Source: Candidatus Omnitrophota bacterium (lineage in GTDB: Bacteria; Ratteibacteria; UBA8468; B48-G9; JAFGKM01). From it: a stretch of 23,922 nt of DNA. Every line of letters begins with the position of its first letter. Position 1 is the first letter of the stretch. The notes under the pieces were generated by a model, which ran no database searches, was not told where the DNA came from, and saw only the letters and a list, made by a program, of their open reading frames with translations. The position numbers and the translations under genes were made by a program. This document shows positions 7,220 through 14,812 of this stretch, piece by piece. The stretch covers positions 705 to 24,626 of the forward strand of contig JAMWBY010000011.1 in NCBI GenBank assembly GCA_023818745.1, read 5' to 3'.

Positions 7220-7651
7220 TTATAGTTTTTTAATATCTGTTTCTTTTAATAACCTTACTTTATTTTTCTTTAAAATTTTTTCTGCTTTTTTAATATTTTC
7301 AACTCTTATAACGACTACTGCTTTTTTATTCAATTTTTCAACAAAAGCATATATATATTCCACACTTATTTTTTCTTTAACAAGATATCCAAGAATTTTT
7401 GCAAGCCCACCAGGAGTATCTTCTACCTCAACTGCAATTACATCTGTTTCATTTACTGAAAAATTGTTTTCTTTTAAAATTTTTAATGCTTTTTTTGTAT
7501 TGTTAACTATCAATCTTAAAATTCCATAATCTGCCTTATCTGCGAGTGAGAGAGCCCTTATATTTATTTTATTTTCCCCAAGGAATGATACCACTTCATT
7601 TAATCTTCCAAGACGATTTTCAAGAAAAATTGACAATTGTTTTATAGACAT
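7220..7651 (-). CDS. Tandem ACT-domain protein (first copy)
   Basis: The 143 residues form two ACT domains: the first starts KQLSIFLENRLGRLNEVVSFL and the second about residue 70 with AVEVEDTPGGLAKILGYL. It is the same architecture as the protein at 3901, and the two are clearly but distantly paralogous. The ATG lies two bases after the stop of the upstream ligase, so the two products are made together, probably as a regulator or sensor for the ligase or its amino-acid-derived substrate. The C-terminus is lysine-rich. Ligand and partner are inferred from the neighbourhood only. Confidence 0.85.
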   Translation of the reverse strand: MSIKQLSIFLENRLGRLNEVVSFLGENKINIRALSLADKADYGILRLIVNNTKKALKILKENNFSVNETDVIAVEVEDTPGGLAKILGYLVKEKISVEYIYAFVEKLNKKAVVVIRVENIKKAEKILKKNKVRLLKETDIKKL

Positions 7652-7653
7652 TT

Positions 7654-8961
7654 TTATGCTTTTCCCTTTAACTCTTTTCTTAAATCAATAACTCTTTTGG
7701 CTTTACCCATACTTCTTTCAATACTTTTTGGTTCAACAAGTTTAACAGAAACAGAAAGTCCAAGAACTCCTGAAATTTCTTTCTCTATTTTCCTTTGTAA
7801 TTCTTCAAGTTTTTTTATTTCATCTGAAAATGTTTTTTCAGTCACTTCAACCCTTACTTCAAGTTTATCAAGATGTTTTTCTCTTGAAACTACAATTTGA
7901 TAATGAGGAGCGACTTCTGGAATTTTTGTTAAAACAGTTTCTATTTGAGATGGGAATACATTTATACCTCTTATAATTAACATATCATCAATTCTTCCCT
8001 TAATTTTACTTATTCTTGGCATTGTTCTTTTGCAATGAGGGCAGACAGAATTTGTAAGTTTAACTATATCACCTGTTCTATATCTTATCATTGGAAGTGC
8101 TTCTTTTGTCAATGTAGTCAATACAAGTTCTCCTTCTTCTCCTTCTTCAAGAACTTCTCCTGTCTCTGGATTAATAACTTCAGGTAAAAAATGGTCTGCC
8201 CAGACATGTAAACCATCTTTTCCTTCACATTCTATAGCAACACCAGGACCTATTATCTCAGAAAGTCCATATATATCAATAGCAATCATATTCCATTGTT
8301 TTTCAATTTGTTTTCTCATCCCTTCTGTCCATGGTTCTGCTCCAAGGATTCCAACTCTTATTGTTGTTTTTCTCGGGTCAATACCCATTGCTTTTGCTTC
8401 TTCTGCCATATATAAGGAATAAGATGGGGTACAGGTTAAAACAGTGCTTTTGAAGTCCTGAATTATCATAAGTTGTCTTTGAGTTCCACCTGCAGATACA
8501 GGAATAACTGTTACTCCAAGTTTTAAAGCACCATAATGAACTCCAAGCCCACCTGTAAAAAGTCCGTATCCATATGAGTTATGAATAATATCTCCTTTTT
8601 TAACTCCTGCACAGACCAAACTTCTCGCCATAACTTCAGACCAGACCCCAATATCATTTTTTGTGTATCCAACAACGGTTAATTTTCCTGTAGTTCCTGA
8701 GGAAGCATGTATTTCAATAACTTCAGAAATTGGAACACTAAACATTTTGAAAGGATAAGTATCTCTTAAGTTGTTTTTAACTGTAAAAGGCAAATTTGTA
8801 AAATCAGAAAATGAATTTATCCTTTTTATATTTTTATAAAGGGTTTGATAGAAGGGGATTTTTTCTTTTACATAATTAAAAATTCTTTTAATTCGTTCGA
8901 GTTGGAGTTCCTTTAATTCACTTTCTTTTATTGTCTCAATATCTTTTTGAAAATATTTCAT
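7654..8961 (-). CDS. paaK: Phenylacetate-CoA ligase family (first copy)
   Basis: This 435-residue adenylate-forming ligase has HASSGTTGKLT (phosphate loop), YGYGLFTGGLGVHYGA, IYGLSEIIGPGVAIEC, RYRTGDIVKL, a CPHC pair (in SVCPHCKRTMPR), and RGINVFPSQIE plus GKAKRVIDLR at the end. It is complete relative to the family. It and the ligase at 4313 share all motifs but differ widely between them (for example VVGYTKNDIGVW against YIFHTKKDIEIW), so they are old duplicates with possibly different aryl substrates rather than a recent duplication. The start is the ATG beginning MKYFQKDIETI, 15 bases after queG. The likely product is an aryl-CoA feeding ferredoxin-linked oxidation or reduction; this is inferred from the family. 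Confidence 0.88.
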   Translation of the reverse strand: MKYFQKDIETIKESELKELQLERIKRIFNYVKEKIPFYQTLYKNIKRINSFSDFTNLPFTVKNNLRDTYPFKMFSVPISEVIEIHASSGTTGKLTVVGYTKNDIGVWSEVMARSLVCAGVKKGDIIHNSYGYGLFTGGLGVHYGALKLGVTVIPVSAGGTQRQLMIIQDFKSTVLTCTPSYSLYMAEEAKAMGIDPRKTTIRVGILGAEPWTEGMRKQIEKQWNMIAIDIYGLSEIIGPGVAIECEGKDGLHVWADHFLPEVINPETGEVLEEGEEGELVLTTLTKEALPMIRYRTGDIVKLTNSVCPHCKRTMPRISKIKGRIDDMLIIRGINVFPSQIETVLTKIPEVAPHYQIVVSREKHLDKLEVRVEVTEKTFSDEIKKLEELQRKIEKEISGVLGLSVSVKLVEPKSIERSMGKAKRVIDLRKELKGKA

Positions 8962-8976
8962 TAAGTTTATATTTTT

Positions 8977-9867
8977 TCATAAAAAAAAATTTTTGTCAAA
9001 AAATTTTAATTTTCTCTCAAAAGTTGTTCCTACAAAAATTCTTTTTAATTCATAAGATGATAGTTTTTTAAACTCTTCAAGTTTTAAATTTTTTAGAAAT
9101 TCAGAGATTTTTAAATTTTCTTTTTCCGTTTCTTTTAAATTTTGGTTAAATTGACATACTTCCTGACATATTTCACATCCAAAAATTTTATTTCCCTTTT
9201 TAATTAAATTTTTTTCTGCTTCTGATATTTTATTTTTTTCAATTGTTAGATATGAAATGCATTTTCTTACATCTATGATTCCATTGGACACAATTGCTTC
9301 CGTAGGGCAACTATTAATACATTTTTTGCAATTTTTACACAAATTTTCTATTTCTTTATCAGGTTCTATTTCCTTATCAATTATTATTTCAGATAAAAAT
9401 ATGAATGAACCAAAATCCGGGTTAATTATTAAAGAATTTTTGCCCATAAATCCAATTCCTGATTTTCTTGCCCAGTATTTTTCTAATACTGGCCCTGTAT
9501 CAACAAAAAATCTATATTCAAAATTTCCGATTAAATTTTTTAATTTTTTAACAAACTCCTTTAATAAATTTTTTATGAATTTATGATAGTCAATTTTTGT
9601 TAAATATCTTGGAAATAAACAACTATGTGGAATTTTTGAATAATAATTAATACCTAAGGATATTACTGTTTGACCAGAAGGTAAAATTTCTTTAGGATTA
9701 AATTTTTTTTCAAGATTTTTTTCAAGATATTTCAATTCTCCATTATAATTGTTTTTTATCCAGTTTAGATAAAATTCTTTAAATTCTTCTTCTACTTCTT
9801 TACATTCAGAAAAACCTATTAAATCAAATCCTAAAGTTTTTGCAACTTCTTTTATTGCCTCTTTCAT
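8977..9867 (-). CDS. queG: Epoxyqueuosine reductase
   Basis: This cobalamin-dependent iron-sulfur enzyme carries out the last step of queuosine synthesis, reducing epoxyqueuosine in the wobble base of GUN tRNAs, a set that includes the tRNA-Asn in this window. The catalytic region is FVDTGPVLEKYWARKSGIGF (Asp123 the likely acid) followed by MGKNSL. Eight cysteines for two [4Fe-4S] clusters are present: 177, 180, 183, 187 and 203, 231, 234, 238. At 296 residues it is about 50-80 shorter than usual, lacking most of the C-terminal helical repeat region. The start is the ATG beginning MKEAIKEVAKTLGF; there is no ribosome site and a -10-like hexamer sits 7 bases before it. It heads the operon with the aryl-CoA ligases, with which it shares no obvious function. 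Confidence 0.9.
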   Translation of the reverse strand: MKEAIKEVAKTLGFDLIGFSECKEVEEEFKEFYLNWIKNNYNGELKYLEKNLEKKFNPKEILPSGQTVISLGINYYSKIPHSCLFPRYLTKIDYHKFIKNLLKEFVKKLKNLIGNFEYRFFVDTGPVLEKYWARKSGIGFMGKNSLIINPDFGSFIFLSEIIIDKEIEPDKEIENLCKNCKKCINSCPTEAIVSNGIIDVRKCISYLTIEKNKISEAEKNLIKKGNKIFGCEICQEVCQFNQNLKETEKENLKISEFLKNLKLEEFKKLSSYELKRIFVGTTFERKLKFFDKNFFL

Positions 9868-9874
9868 ATTTTTT

Positions 9875-9903
9875 ATTTAACATTAAAAAAATTTACTTGA
9901 CAA
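9875..9903 (-). promoter_or_regulatory. Putative promoter of queG operon, leaderless
   Basis: On the minus strand TTGTCA (9903-9898) is followed by 17 bases and TTAAAT (9880-9875), ending 7 bases before the queG ATG at 9867. No Shine-Dalgarno sequence is present, so transcription likely starts on or beside the start codon. The -35 is the complement of the -35 of the divergent nrdR promoter. Confidence 0.5.
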
Positions 9904-9924
9904 AAAAAAATATTCTGTTAAATT
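9897..9924 (+). promoter_or_regulatory. Putative nrdR operon promoter
   Basis: A consensus -35 TTGACA (9897-9902) is followed by 16 bases and TAAATT (9919-9924). It reads towards nrdR, upstream of the two NrdR-box-like sites. The -10 is weak, so the exact start is uncertain. Confidence 0.45.
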
Positions 9925-9931
9925 TAATAAT

Positions 9932-9977
9932 ACAAGATATAGATATTTTAAAATGTGAATTATACAATATATTGATA
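9932..9977 (+). promoter_or_regulatory. Tandem NrdR-box-like operator
   Basis: Two 16-base sites, ACAAGATATAGATATT (9932-9947) and ATACAATATATTGATA (9962-9977), resemble the NrdR box ACACWATATATWGTGT. The second matches at about 12 of 16 positions and holds a perfect CAATATATTG palindrome; the first is weaker. Their centres are 30 bp apart, about three helical turns, the spacing expected for paired NrdR boxes. They sit just before nrdR-nrdD-nrdG, so autoregulation is likely. Confidence 0.5.
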
Positions 9978-10435
9978 TGAAATGCCCTTTTTGTGGTTAT
10001 GTAAAAGATAGAGTAATTGACTCAAGAGAAGTAGAAGGAGGTCTTTTAATAAGAAGAAGGAGGATGTGTCTTAAATGTAAAAAAAGATATACAACCTATG
10101 AAGAAATTGAGTTGAAACCACTTATTGTAGTTAAAAAAGACGGAAGAAGAGAAAAATTTAATAGGGAAAAGTTGTTTATAGGGATTCAAAAGGCATGTGA
10201 AAAGAGGCCTGTGAGTATAGAAAAAATAGATAAAATTGTTGAGGATATAGAAACTCAATTACGACAGAAATATGAAGATGAAGTAAGTTCAAAAGAAATA
10301 GGGAAATTTGTTATAAGAAAGTTAAAAAAAATAGATAAAGTTGCTTATATAAGATTTGCCTCTGTTTATCAGGAATTTAAAGATATAGACCAGTTTTTAG
10401 AAGAAATTAAAAAAATAGGAGGTGAGAATGTTTGA
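9977..10435 (+). CDS. nrdR: Transcriptional repressor NrdR
   Basis: NrdR senses ATP/dATP and represses ribonucleotide reductase genes. The 152 residues carry the zinc ribbon with Cys3, Cys6, Cys31 and Cys34, the signature DSR and RRRR stretch between the cysteine pairs, and an ATP-cone domain from about 49 to 139 (VVKKDGRREKF onward, ending AYIRFASVYQEF). The length is normal for the family. The ATG overlaps the last base of an NrdR-like box, which would place the repressor's binding site right at the start of the coding region. It overlaps nrdD by eight bases, so repressor and target are made from one message. Confidence 0.95.
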   Translation: MKCPFCGYVKDRVIDSREVEGGLLIRRRRMCLKCKKRYTTYEEIELKPLIVVKKDGRREKFNREKLFIGIQKACEKRPVSIEKIDKIVEDIETQLRQKYEDEVSSKEIGKFVIRKLKKIDKVAYIRFASVYQEFKDIDQFLEEIKKIGGENV

Positions 10436-12518
10436 AAAAATAGTTAAAAGAGATGGAAGAATAGTTGATTTTGACTCAACAAAAATAACAAATGCAATTT
10501 ATAAAGCAGGCAGTGCCACAGGAGAATTTGGAATTGATATTGCTAAAAAACTGACTATAAAAGTTCTTGACCTTGCTTTAGAATTAATAAAAGATAGGAT
10601 TCCGACAGTTGAAGAAATTCAGGATATTGTTGAAGAGGTTCTTCTTCATTCTCCCTATAAGAAAACAGCAAAGGCATATATAATATATAGGGAACAGCAC
10701 GCCAGAATAAGAGAAATAAGGACAAAAGCAAATCTTGAACTTGTTGACCAGTATTTGAATCAGTTGGATTGGCGTATTAAAGAAAATAGTAATATGAGTT
10801 TTTCTCTTCAGGGATTGAATAATTATGTTTCTTCAGAGATAACAAAGACATACTGGCTTAATAGTATCTATCCACCTGAAATAAGAAAGGCGTATATTGA
10901 AGGTGATTTTCATATTCATGACCTGGGGTGTCTTTCTGTTTACTGTGTTGGTTGGGATTTACAAGATTTATTATTAACTGGATTTAAAGGTGCAGAAGGA
11001 AAGGTTGAAAGTAGTCCTGCAAAACATTTTGGCTCTGCACTTGGTCAGATTGTCAATTTCTTTTATACTCTCCAGGGTGAAGCAGCAGGAGCGCAGGCTT
11101 TTTCAAATTTTGATACGCTATTGGCTCCTTTTGTAAGATATGATGGATTAAGTTATAAAGATGTAAAACAAGCAATACAGGAATTTCTTTTCAACCTAAA
11201 TGTTCCAACAAGAACAGGTTTTCAGACACCTTTCACCAATTTGACTTTTGATTTAAAAGTTCCAGATATTTATAAAAATCAACCAATTATAGTCGGAGGC
11301 AAAATTCATAATGTTCCTTATAGCGAATTTCAAAAAGAAATGGATATGATAAATAAAGCATTTTTTGAAGTAATGCTTGAAGGAGATGCGAAAGGAAGAG
11401 TTTTTACTTTTCCAATTCCAACATATAATATAACAAAAGATTTTGACTGGGGGAATGATATTCTGGATGGATTATGGGAAATGACTGGTAAATATGGTAT
11501 CCCTTATTTTTCCAATTTTATAAATTCTGATTTAAAACCAGATGATGTAAGAAGCATGTGCTGTAGATTAAGATTACAATTAAATGAATTGAAGAAAAGA
11601 GGTGGCGGACTTTTTGGAGCAAATCCTCAAACTGGTAGTATTGGAGTTGTAACTATTAATTTGCCAAGAATTGGATATTTATCAAAAACAAAGGAAGAAT
11701 TTAAGAGTAGACTATCTGATTTAATGGAACTTGCGAAAGAGAGTTTAGAAATAAAAAGAAAAATTCTTGAAAGATTTACTGATGAAGGTCTTTATCCATA
11801 TTCAAAATTTTATTTGAGAAATGTTAAGGAAAGATTTGGAAAATACTGGAAAAATCATTTTTCAACAATAGGTATTATAGGAATGAATGAAGGATGTTTA
11901 AATCTTTTTGGAAAAGATATAGGCAGTGATGAAGGCATTAATTTTGCATTGGAAATAATGGAGTTTATGAGAGAAAAATTAATAAAATTTCAGGAAATTA
12001 CAGGTAATAATTATAATCTTGAAGCAACTCCTGGAGAAGGGACAAGTTATCGCTTAGCAAAAATTGATAAAAATAAATATCCTGATATTATAGTTGCAAA
12101 TGAAGTAGAATATAAGAGAGGGGCTGAACCATTTTATACAAATTCTACACATCTACCTGTTAATTACACTGATGATATATTTGAAGTTCTTGAAAAACAA
12201 GACAAATTGCAATCATTATATACAGGTGGAACAGTTGTTCATATATTTGTTGGAGAAAGAATAAATTCAAAAGAAGGAATTAAAAAACTTATTAAAACAA
12301 TATGTGAAAATTTCATATTACCTTATTTTACAATAACACCTACTTTCAGTGTATGTCCTGAAGATGGTTATATGAGTGGAGAATACTTTAACTGTCCTAA
12401 ATGTGGAAAAAATACAGAGGTATATTCAAGAATTGTTGGATATTTAAGACCTGTAAGTCAATGGAATAAAGGTAAGTTTGAAGAATTTAAATTAAGAAAA
12501 AAGTTTGTTCTAAAATGA
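10428..12518 (+). CDS. nrdD: Anaerobic ribonucleoside-triphosphate reductase
   Basis: This class III reductase makes deoxynucleotides without oxygen, using a glycyl radical. I chose the ATG at 10428 (MFEKIVKRDGR) because AGGAGG (10417-10422) lies five bases before it; an in-frame GTG at 10422 overlaps that ribosome site. The 696-residue protein has an N-terminal ATP-cone (about 1-90), the catalytic barrel, and the glycyl-radical motif RIVGY with Gly671. The C-terminal zinc site reads CPEDG then CPKCG: three cysteines, with Asp where Cys or His usually stands. The gene lies between nrdR and the activase gene, and its stop overlaps the activase start in ATGA. Confidence 0.96.
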   Translation: MFEKIVKRDGRIVDFDSTKITNAIYKAGSATGEFGIDIAKKLTIKVLDLALELIKDRIPTVEEIQDIVEEVLLHSPYKKTAKAYIIYREQHARIREIRTKANLELVDQYLNQLDWRIKENSNMSFSLQGLNNYVSSEITKTYWLNSIYPPEIRKAYIEGDFHIHDLGCLSVYCVGWDLQDLLLTGFKGAEGKVESSPAKHFGSALGQIVNFFYTLQGEAAGAQAFSNFDTLLAPFVRYDGLSYKDVKQAIQEFLFNLNVPTRTGFQTPFTNLTFDLKVPDIYKNQPIIVGGKIHNVPYSEFQKEMDMINKAFFEVMLEGDAKGRVFTFPIPTYNITKDFDWGNDILDGLWEMTGKYGIPYFSNFINSDLKPDDVRSMCCRLRLQLNELKKRGGGLFGANPQTGSIGVVTINLPRIGYLSKTKEEFKSRLSDLMELAKESLEIKRKILERFTDEGLYPYSKFYLRNVKERFGKYWKNHFSTIGIIGMNEGCLNLFGKDIGSDEGINFALEIMEFMREKLIKFQEITGNNYNLEATPGEGTSYRLAKIDKNKYPDIIVANEVEYKRGAEPFYTNSTHLPVNYTDDIFEVLEKQDKLQSLYTGGTVVHIFVGERINSKEGIKKLIKTICENFILPYFTITPTFSVCPEDGYMSGEYFNCPKCGKNTEVYSRIVGYLRPVSQWNKGKFEEFKLRKKFVLK

Positions 12519-13204
12519 AAATAGGAGCGATTCAGAAAACATCCTTATTAGAATTTCCAGGGTTAATTAGTTGTATTGTTTTTACTCAGGGATGTAATTT
12601 TAGATGTCATTACTGCCATAATCCAGAATTAGTCTTGCCTGAAAAATTTGAAACTACTATTGTTGAAGAAGAGTTTTTCGATTTTTTAGATAGAAGAAAG
12701 AAATATCTTGAAGGTGTTTGCATTACAGGTGGAGAACCATCAATTCAGTTAGATATAATTGATTTTATAAATGAAATTAAAAAGAGAGGATTTAAAGTTA
12801 AATTTGATACCAATGGTTCTAATCCAGATATTATAGAAAAACTTTTGAAAGAAAAATTAATTGATTATATTTCTATAGATTTAAAAGGACCTTTTGAAAA
12901 ATATGAGGAAATAATAGGAGTTAAGGTGGATATTGAAAAAATAAAAAAATCTATTGATTTAATAAAAGATTTCAGTATTGACTATGAATTCAGAACAACT
13001 GTTGTTAAAAAACAGATTTTAATTGAAGATTTTGAAGAAATTGGAAAACAAATTAAAGGAGCCAAGAAATATTATCTGCAAAAATTTATTCCTTCAAAAC
13101 TTGTAAATTCAGAATTTGAAAAGGAAACCACATATACTGATCAAGAATTTGAAATAATAAAAGGAATAATGAAAAAATATGTAGAAATTTGTGAGGTGAG
13201 ATAA
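12515..13204 (+). CDS. nrdG: Anaerobic ribonucleotide reductase activating protein (radical SAM)
   Basis: This radical SAM activase uses a [4Fe-4S] cluster and S-adenosylmethionine to place the glycyl radical on NrdD. The 229 residues show QKTSLLEFPG then CNFRCHYCHN with Cys27, Cys31 and Cys34 as cluster ligands, ITGGEP for SAM binding, and DTNGSNP and SIDLKGP further on. The FPG-x-x-x-C-x-x-x-F-x-x-GCN opening is the form used by stand-alone NrdG proteins of many anaerobes. ATGA overlap with nrdD supports coupled translation. Confidence 0.93.
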   Translation: MKIGAIQKTSLLEFPGLISCIVFTQGCNFRCHYCHNPELVLPEKFETTIVEEEFFDFLDRRKKYLEGVCITGGEPSIQLDIIDFINEIKKRGFKVKFDTNGSNPDIIEKLLKEKLIDYISIDLKGPFEKYEEIIGVKVDIEKIKKSIDLIKDFSIDYEFRTTVVKKQILIEDFEEIGKQIKGAKKYYLQKFIPSKLVNSEFEKETTYTDQEFEIIKGIMKKYVEICEVR

Positions 13205-13239
13205 AATAAATAAAATTTCTTTTTTAAAATCAAATCATG

Positions 13240-13245
13240 TAAAAT
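13240..13245 (+). promoter_or_regulatory. Putative -10 element, leaderless start of glycosyltransferase operon
   Basis: TAAAAT ends exactly six bases before the ATG at 13252, the same arrangement as before rfbC. There is no Shine-Dalgarno sequence and no convincing -35 (only TTCTTT near 13217). A new transcript probably begins here, 47 bases after nrdG ends. Confidence 0.45.
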
Positions 13246-13251
13246 AAATAT

Positions 13252-14424
13252 ATGAAAATATGTCATATTATCACACGACTTGTTGTTGGGGGAGCACAGG
13301 AAAATACAATATTTACAGTTGAGGGCTTAATCAAAAAAGGTTATAAAGTTGATTTAATAACAGGAAAAACAAAAGGTCCTGAAGGAACTCTTGAAAAAAA
13401 AGTACAACAGAAAGGAATACCTCTTATTATTGTAAAAGAACTTGTAAGAAATATCAATCCATTTTATGACATAATTGCTTTTGTAAAACTTTTTTTTATT
13501 TTCCGAAAAAATAAATATGATATAGTCCATACTCACAGTGCAAAAGCAGGAATATTGGGTAGAATATCTGCAAAACTTGCCTATTCTTCTACAATTGTAA
13601 TTCATACAATTCATGGGCTTCCATTTCATCAATACCAGAATAAAATTTTAAATTTTATATATATTGTTGCTGAAAAGATAGCATACTATTTTACAGACCA
13701 TTTTATATGTGTTGGTGAAGTTATGAAAGAAAAATCAATAAAAGCAGGCATAGGAAATGAAGATGACTATACAGTTATTTATAGCGGATTTGAAGTTGAA
13801 AAATATATTAACACTTGTTTTGAAAAAAGAGAAATTTTAAGAGAAAAGTATGGTATAAGAAAAGATGAAAAAGTTATAGGAATGATTGGAAGATTATTTT
13901 ATCTTAAAGGACATAATTTCCTTCTTGAAGCATTTAGAGATATTTCAAAAAAATACCCTGATGTAAAACTTTTGCTTGTGGGAGATGGGATTTTAAGAGA
14001 ACAACTTGAAAATTATGCTAAAAAACATGGAATATATGATAAAATAATCTTTACAGGACTTATTTCGCCAGAGAAAATTCCAGAACATGTTGCCATTATG
14101 GATATTTTAGTTCATACAAGTTTAAGAGAAGGATTACCAAAATCGGTTGCTCAAGGACTTGCTGGTGGAAAACCTGTTGTTGCATTTGACATTGATGGGA
14201 CTAAAGAAGTTGTTATAAATGGGAAAACAGGTTTTATTGTTCCGCCTGGAAATGTAAAAGTGTTAAAAGAAAAAATTATTTATCTTCTTGAAAATTTTGA
14301 AATTGCCAGTAAAATGGGAATAGAGGGACAAAATTTGATAAAAAAATTGTTTCCTGTAGAAAAAATGGTTGACGAAATTGAAAAAATATATTTAAAATTT
14401 TTAAGTAATGGAAAAAAAAGTTGA
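13252..14424 (+). CDS. Glycosyltransferase family 4
   Basis: This 390-residue GT-B fold glycosyltransferase transfers a sugar from a nucleotide sugar to a lipid or saccharide acceptor, probably for cell-surface polysaccharide. The N-terminal acceptor domain starts ICHIITRLVVGGAQENT with the GGA loop, and HTHSAKAGILGR follows. The donor domain carries GMIGRLFYLKGH, LLLVGDG and HTSLREGLPKSVAQGLAGG. The second glutamate of the E-x7-E motif is glutamine here (EGLPKSVAQ), a change common in one GT4 subgroup. The donor sugar cannot be deduced. It opens the operon that continues through the flavoprotein at 17629, and its 3' end overlaps the next gene by 17 bases. Confidence 0.88.
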   Translation: MKICHIITRLVVGGAQENTIFTVEGLIKKGYKVDLITGKTKGPEGTLEKKVQQKGIPLIIVKELVRNINPFYDIIAFVKLFFIFRKNKYDIVHTHSAKAGILGRISAKLAYSSTIVIHTIHGLPFHQYQNKILNFIYIVAEKIAYYFTDHFICVGEVMKEKSIKAGIGNEDDYTVIYSGFEVEKYINTCFEKREILREKYGIRKDEKVIGMIGRLFYLKGHNFLLEAFRDISKKYPDVKLLLVGDGILREQLENYAKKHGIYDKIIFTGLISPEKIPEHVAIMDILVHTSLREGLPKSVAQGLAGGKPVVAFDIDGTKEVVINGKTGFIVPPGNVKVLKEKIIYLLENFEIASKMGIEGQNLIKKLFPVEKMVDEIEKIYLKFLSNGKKS

Positions 14425-14812
14425 TTATATAGTTGTTGAAGCAAGTTATGGAGGGCTTGAATTAATTTCAAGTTTTATTCAAAAAAAATGTATGCTTAAA
14501 AATGTTGGGTTTAAAAAAACATGGGAAATAATGTTAACTGTTGATGAGATTTGTAGCGGAATAGTTAACTGTGGTATAAATGAACCTAATATTATTAAAG
14601 TTTCATGGCAGGATATAGACGATAACATAAAAATTGAGATAATTGATGATGGAACCCCTTTTAATCCTTTAAGTTATGAGTCAGAAAATTCTGATTATGG
14701 AATTGGACTACATTTGATAAATGAAATGGTTGATTTTTTTGATTATAAAAGAGAAAATGGATTGAATATAATAACTCTTATTTATAAAAACAGGAAAAAA
14801 TATAGAAAATGA
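14408..14812 (+). CDS. Anti-sigma-factor-type ATP-binding protein (RsbW/HATPase_c_2-like), variant N-box
   Basis: The 134-residue protein matches the GHKL fold of serine-kinase anti-sigma factors such as RsbW and SpoIIAB. The central helix is LTVDEICSGIVNCG (about 43-56), the nucleotide lid loops are IIDDGTPFNPL (about 78-88) and GIGLHLINEMVD (98-109), and the end is LNIITLIYK. In the canonical helix (E-x-x-x-N-I-I), the Mg-binding asparagine follows the glutamate by four; here Glu47 is followed by Gly51, so that asparagine is missing, although Asn54 lies one turn on. Kinase activity may therefore be weak or lost, leaving ATP or partner binding. No sigma factor or STAS anti-anti-sigma gene is next to it. 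It sits between the glycosyltransferase and SDR genes with overlaps on both sides. Confidence 0.72.
   Translation: MEKKVDYIVVEASYGGLELISSFIQKKCMLKNVGFKKTWEIMLTVDEICSGIVNCGINEPNIIKVSWQDIDDNIKIEIIDDGTPFNPLSYESENSDYGIGLHLINEMVDFFDYKRENGLNIITLIYKNRKKYRK

Noticed and set aside
9257..9586. 109-codon frame opposite queG, and similar long frames opposite fmt, ROK kinase and ligase genes
   Set aside because: They are antisense shadows of conserved genes, with no ribosome sites or recognisable domains.
10422..10427. GTG start for nrdD at 10422
   Set aside because: The GTG overlaps the AGGAGG ribosome site, which is correctly spaced for the ATG at 10428.
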